From Axinella damicornis (lineage: Eukaryota > Porifera > Demospongiae > Axinellida > Axinellidae): a stretch of DNA of 64,000 bases. The stretch lies in contig OZ007506.1 in NCBI GenBank assembly GCA_963931865.1, forward strand, positions 18,325,853 through 18,389,852, in the 5' to 3' direction. The notes beneath the pieces were generated by a model. The model worked only from the letters and a program-made list of their open reading frames with translations. It did no database searches and was not told where the DNA came from. Shown in pieces: positions 36,639 through 47,482 of the stretch (its first letter is position 1; the number at the start of each line of letters is the position of its first letter). A program made the translations under genes and the position numbers.

Positions 36639-36829
36639 CTTGAAAAGCAGAATGGAGACATTAGCACTGGCACAATAAATTAGCAACGCACTGTTTCCGC
36701 TATTTTGCTTGTAGAATGCAGGCTTTCAAATTTAGTCCGCCTTTCCAATTTGACCTTTGAACCCTGTAAATTGACCTTTGAACCCTGCAAGTGCGAGTTT
36801 TTTTTATCGTGGACAATAAAATTATACTC
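36639..36829. promoter_or_regulatory. Bidirectional promoter interval CEP162/SYF2
   Basis: Only about 190 bp separate the divergent start codons. Near the SYF2 side (about 36757-36790) the 14-mer TTGACCTTTGAACC occurs twice in direct repeat. Its reverse complement contains GGTTCAAAGGTCA, which has the form of a DR1 nuclear-receptor element (two half-sites, 1-bp spacer; HNF4/RXR type). No TATA box was seen. Shared promoter use is inferred from spacing; the same DR1-like word also occurs in fold-back repeats (26620-26665, 39510), so it may derive from a transposon. Confidence 0.5.
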
Positions 36830-39291
36830 ATGTCAGACGACCAGAGCAAACGTTATCGGGGGGAAGAGGAGCAAGGGGAAGGCGAAGAGAGCCGTGAGGG
36901 TGGCGGGGAAAGTGGTGGAGAGGAGAGTTCGACTGGTGGTGGGGTGCAAATAGTGACGCGACAACCCCAAGCAACGTTACAATCTGACGGTGATCAGGAG
37001 GCTGAGACACAGCCCAGGGCTGAAGACGCGAATGATCAGTCGAAGAGTGAGGAGGGAGGCCAGGGGACCAGTGTTCAGACAAAGAGAGAGGAGAGGATGA
37101 GAAGGCTGAGGGAACTACACCTGAGAAGGGTAGGGGCGCAGTAGGGGTACAAGCGGTGGTCACTTCCATAACAAGGGTAGTCTCATTCCCAGACTCCCCT
37201 CGGAACGAGACTATAGCAAGGGGTGGTCATGCATACTAGTACCAACATGGGCAATACTTCTATAGAGCTACGACCGGAGTCACTATCATTGGCCGTCCAA
37301 TAACTGCCTGTGACCACGTGACCACAATGCTTACCAAAGACCCTATCACTGTGGCAAAAATCTGCTGTGACTTTTTGTCGAGAAGTATGGTAGGCCATGC
37401 CCGTGCCACATCTACATCCTTACAGATACAGGACCACAATCCCCGGCCACAGCTCTAAGCTTAATCAAGGGGTGGTCACTCCAATAAGCACTGCACTTAG
37501 AGCTGCGATGTGGGATCACCTATAGTCACACTCCCTGTCAATTTTTTTGCAAGGAGTGGAAACATAATGTAGTCAAATGGCTTTATCAGAGTGATGTTTT
37601 CTATATGCTGCATTGATACGGGCATGAAAGTGGTAGGCCGTTGACCACACTATATTTTAGCCTCATTCCCAGGCCTCCACTCAGATTTTATCTCCCAGCC
37701 ATGGCCGACTGCGAGACAAAATCTGGGCGGAGGCCTGGGAACGAAGCTAACTATATTTCCCTCCATGAGCAAAAATTGTCTGGTAATGAGACTTGTGATC
37801 ACTGCCCAGGCTTCTTCCCAGCAATGCCTATGTTGAATGGAGGGACTTCCTCCCCCCAGAATGAGGCTCGCAAGCTGAACCATGCGGAGGTGGTAGAGGA
37901 AGACCGGAGGAGCAAGCTGCCCGCGAACTGGGAAGCCAGGAAGAGGAAGGCAGACTGGGAGGCCATGGAGGAGGAAGCTAGGAAGGTAGGGATAGGATTA
38001 GTGCACTCACTCAGCACCTTCATTGCATGCTGTATCCAGCTTAGTCCTACTACACGAAATTATACAGTCATCATCCCCATACTAACCCCTCCTCCCCTCA
38101 AACCCTCCCCCTTCCTCATCTCCCTTCCTCCTCTCCCTTCCCTTTCTCCCTCCCTTTCTCCCCTCCCTCCCTTCTCTTTCTCCCCTCCCTGCCTTCCCTT
38201 CCTCCCCTCCCTCCCTTCCCTTTCTCCCCTCCCTCCCTTCCCTTTCTCCCCTCCTCCCCTCCCCTTCTCTCCTCCCTCCCTTCCCTTTCTCCCCTTCCTC
38301 CATTCCCTTTCTCCCCTCCCTCCCTTCCCTTTCTCCCCTCCCTCCCTTCCCCCCCTCCCCTCCCCTTCTCTCCTCCCACCCTTCCCTCCCCCTCCCAGGA
38401 AGCAGAGGAGGCAGGTGAGGACTATGAACGTGTGAAGCTCCTGGAGACCTCAGCATCTGAACTTGAGAGGCTGGAGAGAAAGAAGAAGAGAAAGAACCCA
38501 GACACCGGCTTTGCAGGTGGGAAGGGGGAGGAGATCTAACAGAGGGTTGCACAGACATGTAGCAATTGTCTTGCTCTTCCTATCTCCCTGTCTCCTCTCT
38601 CCCTGTCTCCTCCTCCCCTCTTCTCCCTTCAGACTATGAGCAGGCACAGTTCCGGAATTACCAGCAGCTCACCAGACAGATGGAACCAGACATGGAAGCA
38701 TACGAGAAACAAAAGCAGGAAATGTGAGGGAGGTTGACATCACTGTGACGTTATGGGCAGCCATTTTCCACCCTGTTACCTGTATGGTAACATAGCCACA
38801 CACGTTCGTACCTCATTGCAGGGGTGATGACTTCTATCCGGGAGTGAACAGTCTGGGATACGGGGGGAGAGGGAAGGTGTCCCAAGCTGGGATTGACAGG
38901 ATGGTTTCAGACCTAGGGAAACAGTAAGGCATCAACTTTGTCGTGCGTTACATCTTAGCCACGTTCCCAGACCCTGCCCAGCTTTTGTCACTTGCAGTAT
39001 GAAAGGCGTACTGCAAGTGACAAAAACTGGGTGGGGCCTGGGAACAAGGCTAACATATCTCCTGTAGAATACCAATACAAGCCCTCTCCTGTTCATCCAA
39101 ACCAATGTCTTCTTTCCTTATCTAGGATCGAGAAGCGTTCCAAGTTCAGCCGTCGGCGTGCCTTCAATGAGGAAGCTGATGTGGACTACATCAATGAGAG
39201 GAACATGAAGTTCAACAAAAAGGCCGCAAGGTTCTACGACAAGTACACTGCCGAGATCAAACAGAACCTCGAGAGAGGAACTGCTGTATAA
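36830..39291 (+). CDS. SYF2: SYF2 pre-mRNA-splicing factor
   Basis: SYF2 is a small subunit of the NTC/Prp19-associated spliceosome. Exons: 36830-37129, 37860-37985, 38399-38516, 38633-38723, 38822-38923, 39126-39291; all phases close, giving about 300 residues. Conserved landmarks are [39 protein letters not shown] and [17 protein letters not shown], ending [12 protein letters not shown] as in human SYF2. The first 90 or so residues are acidic, Gly/Glu-rich and longer than in human (about 243 residues in total). An in-frame upstream ATG at 36791 is possible; 36830 was chosen because MSDD fits a normal acidic N terminus. AATAAA at 39327 probably ends the transcript. Confidence 0.95.
37658..37749. 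mobile_element. 92-bp TAGCCTC MITE in SYF2 intron 1
   Basis: Inverted ends TAGCCTCATTCCCAGGCCTC and the complement, with a GGCCGACTGC centre. ACTATATTT is duplicated exactly (37649-37657, 37750-37758). Confidence 0.9.
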
Positions 39292-39613
39292 GGCTATGAG
39301 CATCTGGTATTACATGTGTGAATTACAATAAATACCTCCTCTGTTATACATTGTAATCAGTTGCTGTGTTGTTATTGTGTTCACCTCACATGCATGAAGT
39401 CATAAGTTCAAAACGTACAATGTATTGGCAGCCCAGTTATTGGGGGGTTCAAATTCTGTATTTAAACCCCAGCCGGCTAAAACTGGTTGCGCATGCCCCT
39501 CGCATGGCTCAAGGTTCAAAGGTCACATACGGTGTAATTGGCTGATACACAAACAAACCAACAAACAGACCCACAAAATTTAAGTATGTGCATATAATTT
39601 TCAGGGCTATAGG

Positions 39614-39654
39614 TAGCCTCGTTCCCAGGCCGTTTGGGCCTGGGAACGAGGCTA
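39614..39654. mobile_element. 41-bp TAGCCTCG hairpin MITE after SYF2
   Basis: Two inverted ends around TTT, the smallest complete copy here. GGCTATAGG occurs on both sides, offset by one base. Confidence 0.82.
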
Positions 39655-39736
39655 GGGCTATAGGCTGAATGCAAGTAAAATGTTAACTTATGGGTCAAGT
39701 TAATCCTGTCCATCTAAAGTTCTCTTGCCTTATTAT

Positions 39737-40500
39737 AGACATTTCTAACAGCTATACTTAATACTACAGTACTATATATAGCTACCCCAAATTGGTGTGT
39801 AACATTGAAAGATCCAACGTCATGCAGGCTTGTGCTATTGGGCAGCCTCATACCCAGGCCTTCTAACCCCAGCGTTTGTCACTTGCAGTACAAACGCTGG
39901 TGAGAAGACCTGGGTACAATTAAGGCTGCTATTGGGCTCTCCAGAGCCCACACTACCTGCCATGCATATGTCCTGCACTCCTACCTACGTTAGAGAACAC
40001 CAAAAGAGGTGTGGCTCTAGGGTACCAAACTGAAATAGATTCGAGCACACAACTGAAAATAGCTATAGACAATGTGAAGTATCAAAATTTTATTTTGATG
40101 AGCCATCTCTTATAAGAGATGGTGCTATTATACATGTTATACACCCAATGACAGTCCAGTCCTGCTGACAAACACAAATGAAACATAATATCGTTTGTTG
40201 TAGTGAGAATACAATTATGTGACAAATTTCAAAATTAGTCTGTTGAGAGACTGATCATGAGTACGTTCAATTCAAGACACAATAATGTAGTTCATGATCT
40301 GTGTGATCACCATGACAATACTGTCCGTCATAAAATAAGTCGTTTGTTATAGTGAGAAACAATTTCAGTGACAGAGTACTGGGTATGAGGCTGCCCAATA
40401 GCACAAGCCTGCATGCATGACATTGGATCTTTCGATGTTACACACCAATTTGGGGTAGCTAGTACTGTCCTAGTATTAAGTATGGCTGTTAGAAATGTCT
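39737..40500. repeat. 122-bp inverted duplication bracketing SYF2-HUNK spacer
   Basis: 39737-39857 and 40379-40500 are inverted copies (for example AGACATTTCTAACAGCTATA against its complement), differing at a few bases and small indels. The right arm begins exactly at the HUNK stop codon. The left arm ends inside the MITE at 39843, so the duplication followed that insertion. Between the arms are AT-rich non-coding DNA and a possible HUNK poly(A) signal (AATAAA on minus near 40093). Confidence 0.88.
39843..39926. mobile_element. 84-bp CAGCCTCA-type MITE between SYF2 and HUNK
   Basis: Diverged ends (CAGCCTCATACCCAGG and CCTGGGTACAATTAAGGCT) with an inner CAGCGTTTGTC arm pair. GCTATTGGG is duplicated exactly (39834-39842, 39927-39935). 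Confidence 0.85.
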
Positions 40501-42289
40501 ACAATTTCAGTGAAGAAGGAGACCGTTTTCTGGATCTGTTTGAGCTCTGAGATATGGTGGGGAAGTGTACATCCGCTGATACGTCCTCTTCAGGAGAGTG
40601 ATGAAATTGAAACATCGGTTGTTTTACACCTGCATGTTTTGGTGACACTTTTGTAGAGTAGGAATTCACCTGGTGGAATTGTATGTCGTCCACATTGTCA
40701 AGATCTGCTAGCTCAGTGCTGCTTGGGATGAGATGTGGGGGAGGGGGGTTACCAATGGAGGAATTGGAGGGATTTCTCGAGCCTGCTCGTGAAGGTTGAC
40801 GTGAGGTGTTGCGTGATGAAGGGTTCGAGAACCATGCAGGGACAGTGTGAGAGGTTGGGGGGTGGAGCTGATCACGGAGGTTTTGTCGGAGTTGGAAGAG
40901 GTCCTTGGGCTGGGAGTAGCTGTTGCGTGTGAGGGTGGGAGGGTGGCGTATGGGGGCAAGATGGGCTTCATGGTGATGGGGCATGTCAAACTCATAGGGG
41001 TCAGGAGGAGGAGATATGTCTCTCTGTAGTCTTTCTTGCGACTTTTTGCGTCGGGGTAGCGTGGAGGTCTTCTGTGGAACAGCCACTTCATTGTCTACAG
41101 ATGACAGAATTGATGTGGCATGGTGAGTGTGTTATCTACCTCATGGACACAATAGCAGCACATGGTGTCTCAAAAAATGCATCTAGTTAGTTAATAAAGA
41201 ATGCCGTCATAATACTACAAAGTGTACCTCTTCGTTGTTGAAATTCTGAGAGTTGTCTCTCCAGCACTGATGGGGGTAGAGTGCGTCGTCTCTCGTGCAG
41301 TCGACTCCGAGAGGGTACACTGTGTTCTTCCTCCTCAGTATGCACTGGTAGATTACCGTCCGAGATGGGACGGATCCTACTCAGTTTTCTCTGACGCGCA
41401 GGGACATAGGATGGCTGGGTGAATAAGTCATATCACAATATTATTCTCTGATATTAGGTCAGAAAACGTTTGTAGCAGTGGTACACACGTAGTAACCAAT
41501 AAATGCCAAAACTTCATTGATGAAAGGGTGGATGCTACCATACACGTCCACTCACCCGCTGAGCTCTGGATCCGTACGATGTAGCCCTTGGTCGTGTGGG
41601 ACAGCTGATAATGGATCTGGCATCGTCATCCTCACCCTCAAAATAGCCATGGTCTTGAGAGAGGCGCTTTGACTTGCGCCTCACCCGTGTTATCTTGGTC
41701 TGACGCTGGTACCTGAGGCAAGAGCAGATGAGTATGTTTACTGATTCCGATTCTGTAGTATGTTTATTGTACTGATTCTGATTCTGTAGTATGTTTATTG
41801 TACTGATTCCGATTCTGTAGTACATGTATGTTTACTGATTCCGATTATGCATTACTCCCATCATCCACAATCACCAGCACTCTGCCCCACACAATCGATT
41901 ATAGTCTGCTTGATACGTGCCATATATGGTCACAGGCTCCTCTCCCCCTCCCCATTCCCCTTCCCCACCTCCTCCCTCACCTTGCCAGCCTGGCCGTGAG
42001 CAGGTGGTAGACAGCAGATGCTGAGGTGGATCGAGTGGCCAACAGCTCCTGCCTCAACTCATCTTCACTGTCTTTCACCCTGAGAATGTGGACCATGTGC
42101 TCAACGATGTCGTTATTGATGTCACTGACAGTAAGGGGGTTGGGATATGGGGCTGGACCAAACAGGAGGTTGTGCCCTTCATTCATCCAGGGGTGGGCCA
42201 TGATTTCTGGCATTTTGATCCTCTTCTCTGGATTGGGGATCAGCAGACGATGCAGGAGGTCTTTGCAGCCTAGTTGGAGGGGAGGAGGT

Positions 42290-42329
<40 letters not shown>

Positions 42330-42863
42330 GGGGGGGGGGGGAGTGGGGGGGAGGAGAGGGAGGGAAGGAGGTGGGGAAGCGGAGATGAGGAGGTGGGGGA
42401 GGGGAGGGGAGGGGGAGGAGGAAGGAATAGTATATGATGTGCACAGTGTACATTGTACAGGAGGTAGCCCCACCCACAACAGTAGCTATGATAATCATCA
42501 GAAGTGTGGATTCTAGTATCCTGCATTACTTCACACACTTTCAGAGAGGTGTTCTGGGATGGGGTTCATCTTGTTCTCCAGCATCTTTGCATGGAGTGTT
42601 GTGATGTTGAAGGGCTCCACTGTGTATGGTAGGCACCCTGTCAGCATGGCATACATGTTGACACCACTGTGTGGAGAGGGAGGAGGGTGGGAGGGAGGGA
42701 GGGAGGGTGGGAGGGAGGGAAGGAGGGAGGGAGGGAGGGAGGGAGGGAGGGAGGGAGGGAGGGAGGGAGGGAGGGAGGGAGGGAAGTTGTGGAGTCATCG
42801 TGCCCTTACACAAATTCTCACCCTTAATTCCTATTCATAAACCCACATGCATGAACACACACG

Positions 42864-42948
<85 letters not shown>

Positions 42949-43248
42949 ACACACTCACATGCTCCATATGTCCACTTCCGGCCCATACTTCTTGTAACCC
43001 AGTAGCTCGGGAGCAGCGTAGGCTGGAGACCCACACTGTGTGCTGCAGTGGACCACATGGCCATGTTCGCCCTCAATGAACTCCTCATTACTGAGACCAA
43101 AGTCTGGAGTTGAGGGAGAGAGGTGACAGAAAATGTCATCGTGGGCATGCACATACTGTAGCACTGTGGTATGAGTTTATACCTACCAATAATTTTGACA
43201 TCCATGTTACCGTCCAGCAGTAGGTTTTCAACCTTCAGGTCTCTGAGG

Positions 43249-43324
<76 letters not shown>

Positions 43325-46300
43325 TAAAGAATGAATTAACAGGACACAGAGTTCGCCCTACATGTTAAGCCTTTTGAAGTCACTAATAACATATGTAACA
43401 CATGTAATGGTCCTTTGACCCAGTATGTAACATGGTGGGGAGGCATGTAGGTGGTTTATTCACAGTGGGGACACACATCAGCCTCTCTACTGTAGGCCTT
43501 TGATTTCTGTCCTATTAGCTTTGAAGTCACACAGACATATATATGCACTATAAGCCTTTCATTTCAGAACTGACATATGTCATATTGAACTGACACATGT
43601 AATGGCCCTTTGACCCAGCACTCACCATATTGAGACACATTATGAATGGCAAATAAGTAGTACTTGGTATTTCAGCACTGACAAATGCAGCGCTTCACCC
43701 AGTACATGTGAGGTTAACCTTGTTCCCAGGCCCAAGAGAGGCTTTTATGGCTCTAACATAATTATACCAAAGTTGTAGTTAATTTTCACGGTTGGGAATT
43801 TTCTGTGATATTTGCAGGTGAAGTACGATCGCCATTCTAGTTGCATGTCCTTTGACCCAGCATGTCACATGTATATCAATAAACAATGTCAAATATTATT
43901 CAAGTAAGGCTGTGATACCACCATATATGGGCACAATGCAATGCAATCTCCAGTGTTGACACATTCCAGAGCCGTCCTTACGGTTTGAATATTATTAACT
44001 TCTTTCAGATCTAAACTATAAATATCCAATTGGAGGAAATTGGAAGTTAATCAATACTTTATCAAATCAGCTAGCTGCTGACTGGCAATATTAAGCCACA
44101 GGCAATAACATGCCCGTATTCCGTATATAGACCCGTAGCCAGAGGGTGTTCGATCAAACTTCCTAAGTAACATGTGACTGCTGCGCCTGCATGGCCAGCT
44201 GCGAGTCATACCCGGTGTTGTGTTGTGTACGGAAGCAGAAATCAACATTGCTACAAAAGAGCCACCGAAATGTCAGCCATAATTTTTTTTCTTCCACTCT
44301 TTCCCCTGTAAGATCGAACCCCTCTCTGCACAAGGCTGGGTATACAGGTCTGCAGAGTGACATGCATACAAATTATATACCCATGTGCATACAATGAATC
44401 TATGCTACAAGTATAGCCTCAATTCTCCGGTTTTCGATTACTTGTGGCGTTTTCTACTGGGTGCATGGATGTTGCAATGTGTGATCTCACAGAACTCAGG
44501 AGATACCAACACAGCCGTAACTGTAACCTCATGTCCAATGCTTCACACCAACTGCACCTGCATGTTAATTTTGCATACTGAATTTGGAAGCAATAAGGCC
44601 TAGAAATGAGGTTAAATTACCTACATGACACTGTAGCTATCAATTGTCCTTCAGAAACAACATATAATTATCCAACTTTTCTTCATCTGCCAAATTAAGA
44701 GCACTTCATATATCAAACTCCCCACTTTTATTTGGGCAGAATGCCCCACTTTGGCTAGGTCACAGACAGGCCATCTGCAGACATGAATTCCTTGTAGAGA
44801 CATGCATGCAGATTAATCCACCCACACACCCTGCACGATCTCCTTGTAGAGTACAGGTCCACCCACACACCCAGTACAATCTCCTTGTAGAGTACAGGTC
44901 CACCCAGTTCACCATCATTCATGATCAAGTACAGGGGTGATGCACTCTCCGCCACCCACTCAAGTTGAGTTGCACCCACCACCCAGGGAGTAGACCTTGT
45001 CATGTTGACCTATAGTGCACTTCCTGCTGACCTAGTGCACTTCCTGCTGACAGGACAGGTCTCCCATGGGATTGGACCCCACATGCAACTAGCTTGGCTA
45101 AGAATTCATCCTTGCACTTATTATTGTTCACCACATGTACAGCTCTTGGTTCAATGTCCACTGGATGGCAGGAACACTGGATACAGAATATGGTCATATA
45201 TTCAGCACTTTCTTTAAAGGTTGGAAAAGCATACGCACTTATTTGTAGGCTCGGAGGTACTCAACAAAGCAAAAAATCACACATGTATGTTTGAATCCAG
45301 GTGGGAGGGAGATTCCATTGGACTGAAATTACTTGCTTTAAAATACCAGGTGTATGTGTGCAATATGCATGGGGCTTGTTGCCAAGGACTGTTACATAAC
45401 TTCATAGCATGCCTAGTGCACATGCACACAACATGATTGTGTATTATAACAATGTTCATAACCTAAATACTATTAGTATCCAAATGATACCGCCTGCTCA
45501 CACCTTATGAATTAAACAATATGGGATACCCCAAAAAGCAGCTGCTTAAAATGAAGGTCTGGATGGCTCTGGATGGTTCAGCTCAGGTCAAGGAATTTCA
45601 TAATGCACACTCCTACACTCTGAATAACGCTGACATGCATACAATGGACTATTCATGGCAAATAAATACTGACTATCCGTTATTCACCACCACTGCTCAC
45701 ATATTCACCACAAGCAGGTATGAATGTTCCCTGTTCTTCTGTGAACAGCAGCTATGAAGCCTCGTCATCAGTCATGCCTGCTCAGTATTTCCGCATGCCA
45801 ATTTTGAATATTCATTGCAGGGCCGGGTCTGCTGCACTCAGTTGCAAAGGTCATAAGACCTAGGACATGAACTTTGGTAAATTGGTACCTGTAGGATGAT
45901 GCTATTTGCTTCCACCAATAACACTGTGCATGACAGGACAATTGCAATCCAAAGGTGGTAGTGGTATAATAATTATTGCTGTGGTGCTGGCCTCATAGAG
46001 GGCACACTGAAAGGCTAAGCTGACCCTAAAACTATGATCACCAGGCAGCACAATATAATTATACCCTCCTAGCTATATACATGCACATAAGTACATGCAC
46101 ACACACACACATAAAAATCATGCACGTGATGCACACAATGACGCATGTATACACACACTCTAAACACACATATTACCTGTGAATGATACCAGCTCTGTGT
46201 AGGTGGTCAACTGCAGACACAATCTGTCTCATGTATTTTCGTGCTTCGTCCTCTTCCAACCTGGTTTTATCGTAGATATGCTTCATCAGTTCTCCACCTG

Positions 46301-47090
46301 AACATGACAAAAAAGGGGGAGGAATCATGGATTGTTTATTTCTTGAGCTCATTTAGTTGTATGTTGTGAAGGTTGTGTTTTTCACTCTCTCCATGTGTGT
46401 ATTGTCTGTTGCCTGAGTGGCATGCAGTCTAGGTAAACAGGTATAACACTGATGTCGGTGGTTTACCTGAGCAGAGTTCCGTGATGAGGTAGTAGCTGTT
46501 GTCAGTCTCAACGATCTCAAGCAGTTGCAGAATGTTGGGATGTCGCACCATCTGTAGCAGCTTGGCCTCACGACGGAGGTTCTTTGAAACGTAGGAGTCC
46601 TGGAGGGCCTTCTTCTTGTCGATCACCTTCATTGCAACCTACAGCAGAAGACGTGAAGTGAAGTTATGATCACTTTATAATATGAAACAGCAGTAGTAGC
46701 TTCCATCTATGGCTATCTAGCTTGAATACGGCATTCCATCCGCCCCCTACCCGAGCCCACCTTCTCTCCGACGAGCACATGAAACGCCTCCTTCACCTTT
46801 GCAAAGGAACCCTCTCCTAGCGTGCTGCCCACGAGGTAGTTGGTCACCCGCTTAGAGTGCACGTAGCTGCGAATATCATCCTTCGGTGCGTTTGCTACGG
46901 CTGGAGGCAACTTTGAGACGAACGATGATGTAGAGAATTGTGTGGTATCGGAGGCGCTACGGACGTGCACGCCATGTCGGACGGGAGAGAGGGGGCCTGT
47001 CGTGTGCGGCACGTTGATGGACTCACCTAATGAGACGGGGAGTCCAGAGAAGCGATCTGTATGGTCCTGCGAGTACTTTCGACGATCCAT
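40499..47090 (-). CDS. HUNK: HUNK-like Ser/Thr protein kinase (AMPK-related, CAMK group)
   Basis: Exons in order: 47090-46761, 46638-46467, 46297-46177, 43242-43187, 43103-42959, 42666-42539, 42269-41981, 41712-41556, 41414-41228, 41094-40499; all phases close, giving 726 residues (human HUNK 714). Kinase elements: Gly loop LGEGSFAKV (91-99), catalytic Lys114 in VAMK, Glu134 in helix C, HRD with Asp209, DFG at 227-229, APE at 257-259. Thr248 in [13 protein letters not shown] is the expected activation-loop site. HUNK-specific stretches include [50 protein letters not shown] and [10 protein letters not shown]. The C-terminal half is disordered, Ser/Pro/Arg-rich and carries [10 protein letters not shown]. 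The 3-kb intron 46176-43243 holds no gene I can see. Confidence 0.93.
42290..42328. repeat. Poly(G) run in HUNK intron
   Basis: 39 G, continued by a G-rich stretch to about 42420. On the HUNK sense strand it is a poly(C) tract just upstream of the acceptor of exon 42269-41981. Confidence 0.9.
42856..42945. repeat. (CA)n and (GGGA)n microsatellites in HUNK intron
   Basis: Pure CA from about 42856 to 42945, with a GGGA run at 42684-42784, both between HUNK exons 43103-42959 and 42666-42539. Confidence 0.9.
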
Positions 47091-47482
47091 TCTAGTTACA
47101 ATTTTCTTTAGCTAACACTATCTTACCATTACTTTAGCTAACACTATTTACACCCATGCACGAAGTTTATTAACGTACTCATTGAGCCCCTCCCACTATA
47201 TTACTGCTCCTCGAGCCCCTCCCACTTGCATGCAGCTGAAAAAATCAGGTGATGCAGCTCAGGTACGTACATGTATATATACGCGCAGGGTACATGTATA
47301 CGCGTGTACGGTTTTTCTGCTTTGTGTATATAGCTACTAATATCCCGCAAGGCTACCACCCATTACACAGTAAAAGAATTAAGCTGCTCAACTCTTTTAG
47401 TTTTCAAACCATAACATTACCACGTGTATACAAGACCCAACAATAATAATTATAATGAAGATGCTGATTATTCATAGTGTGG

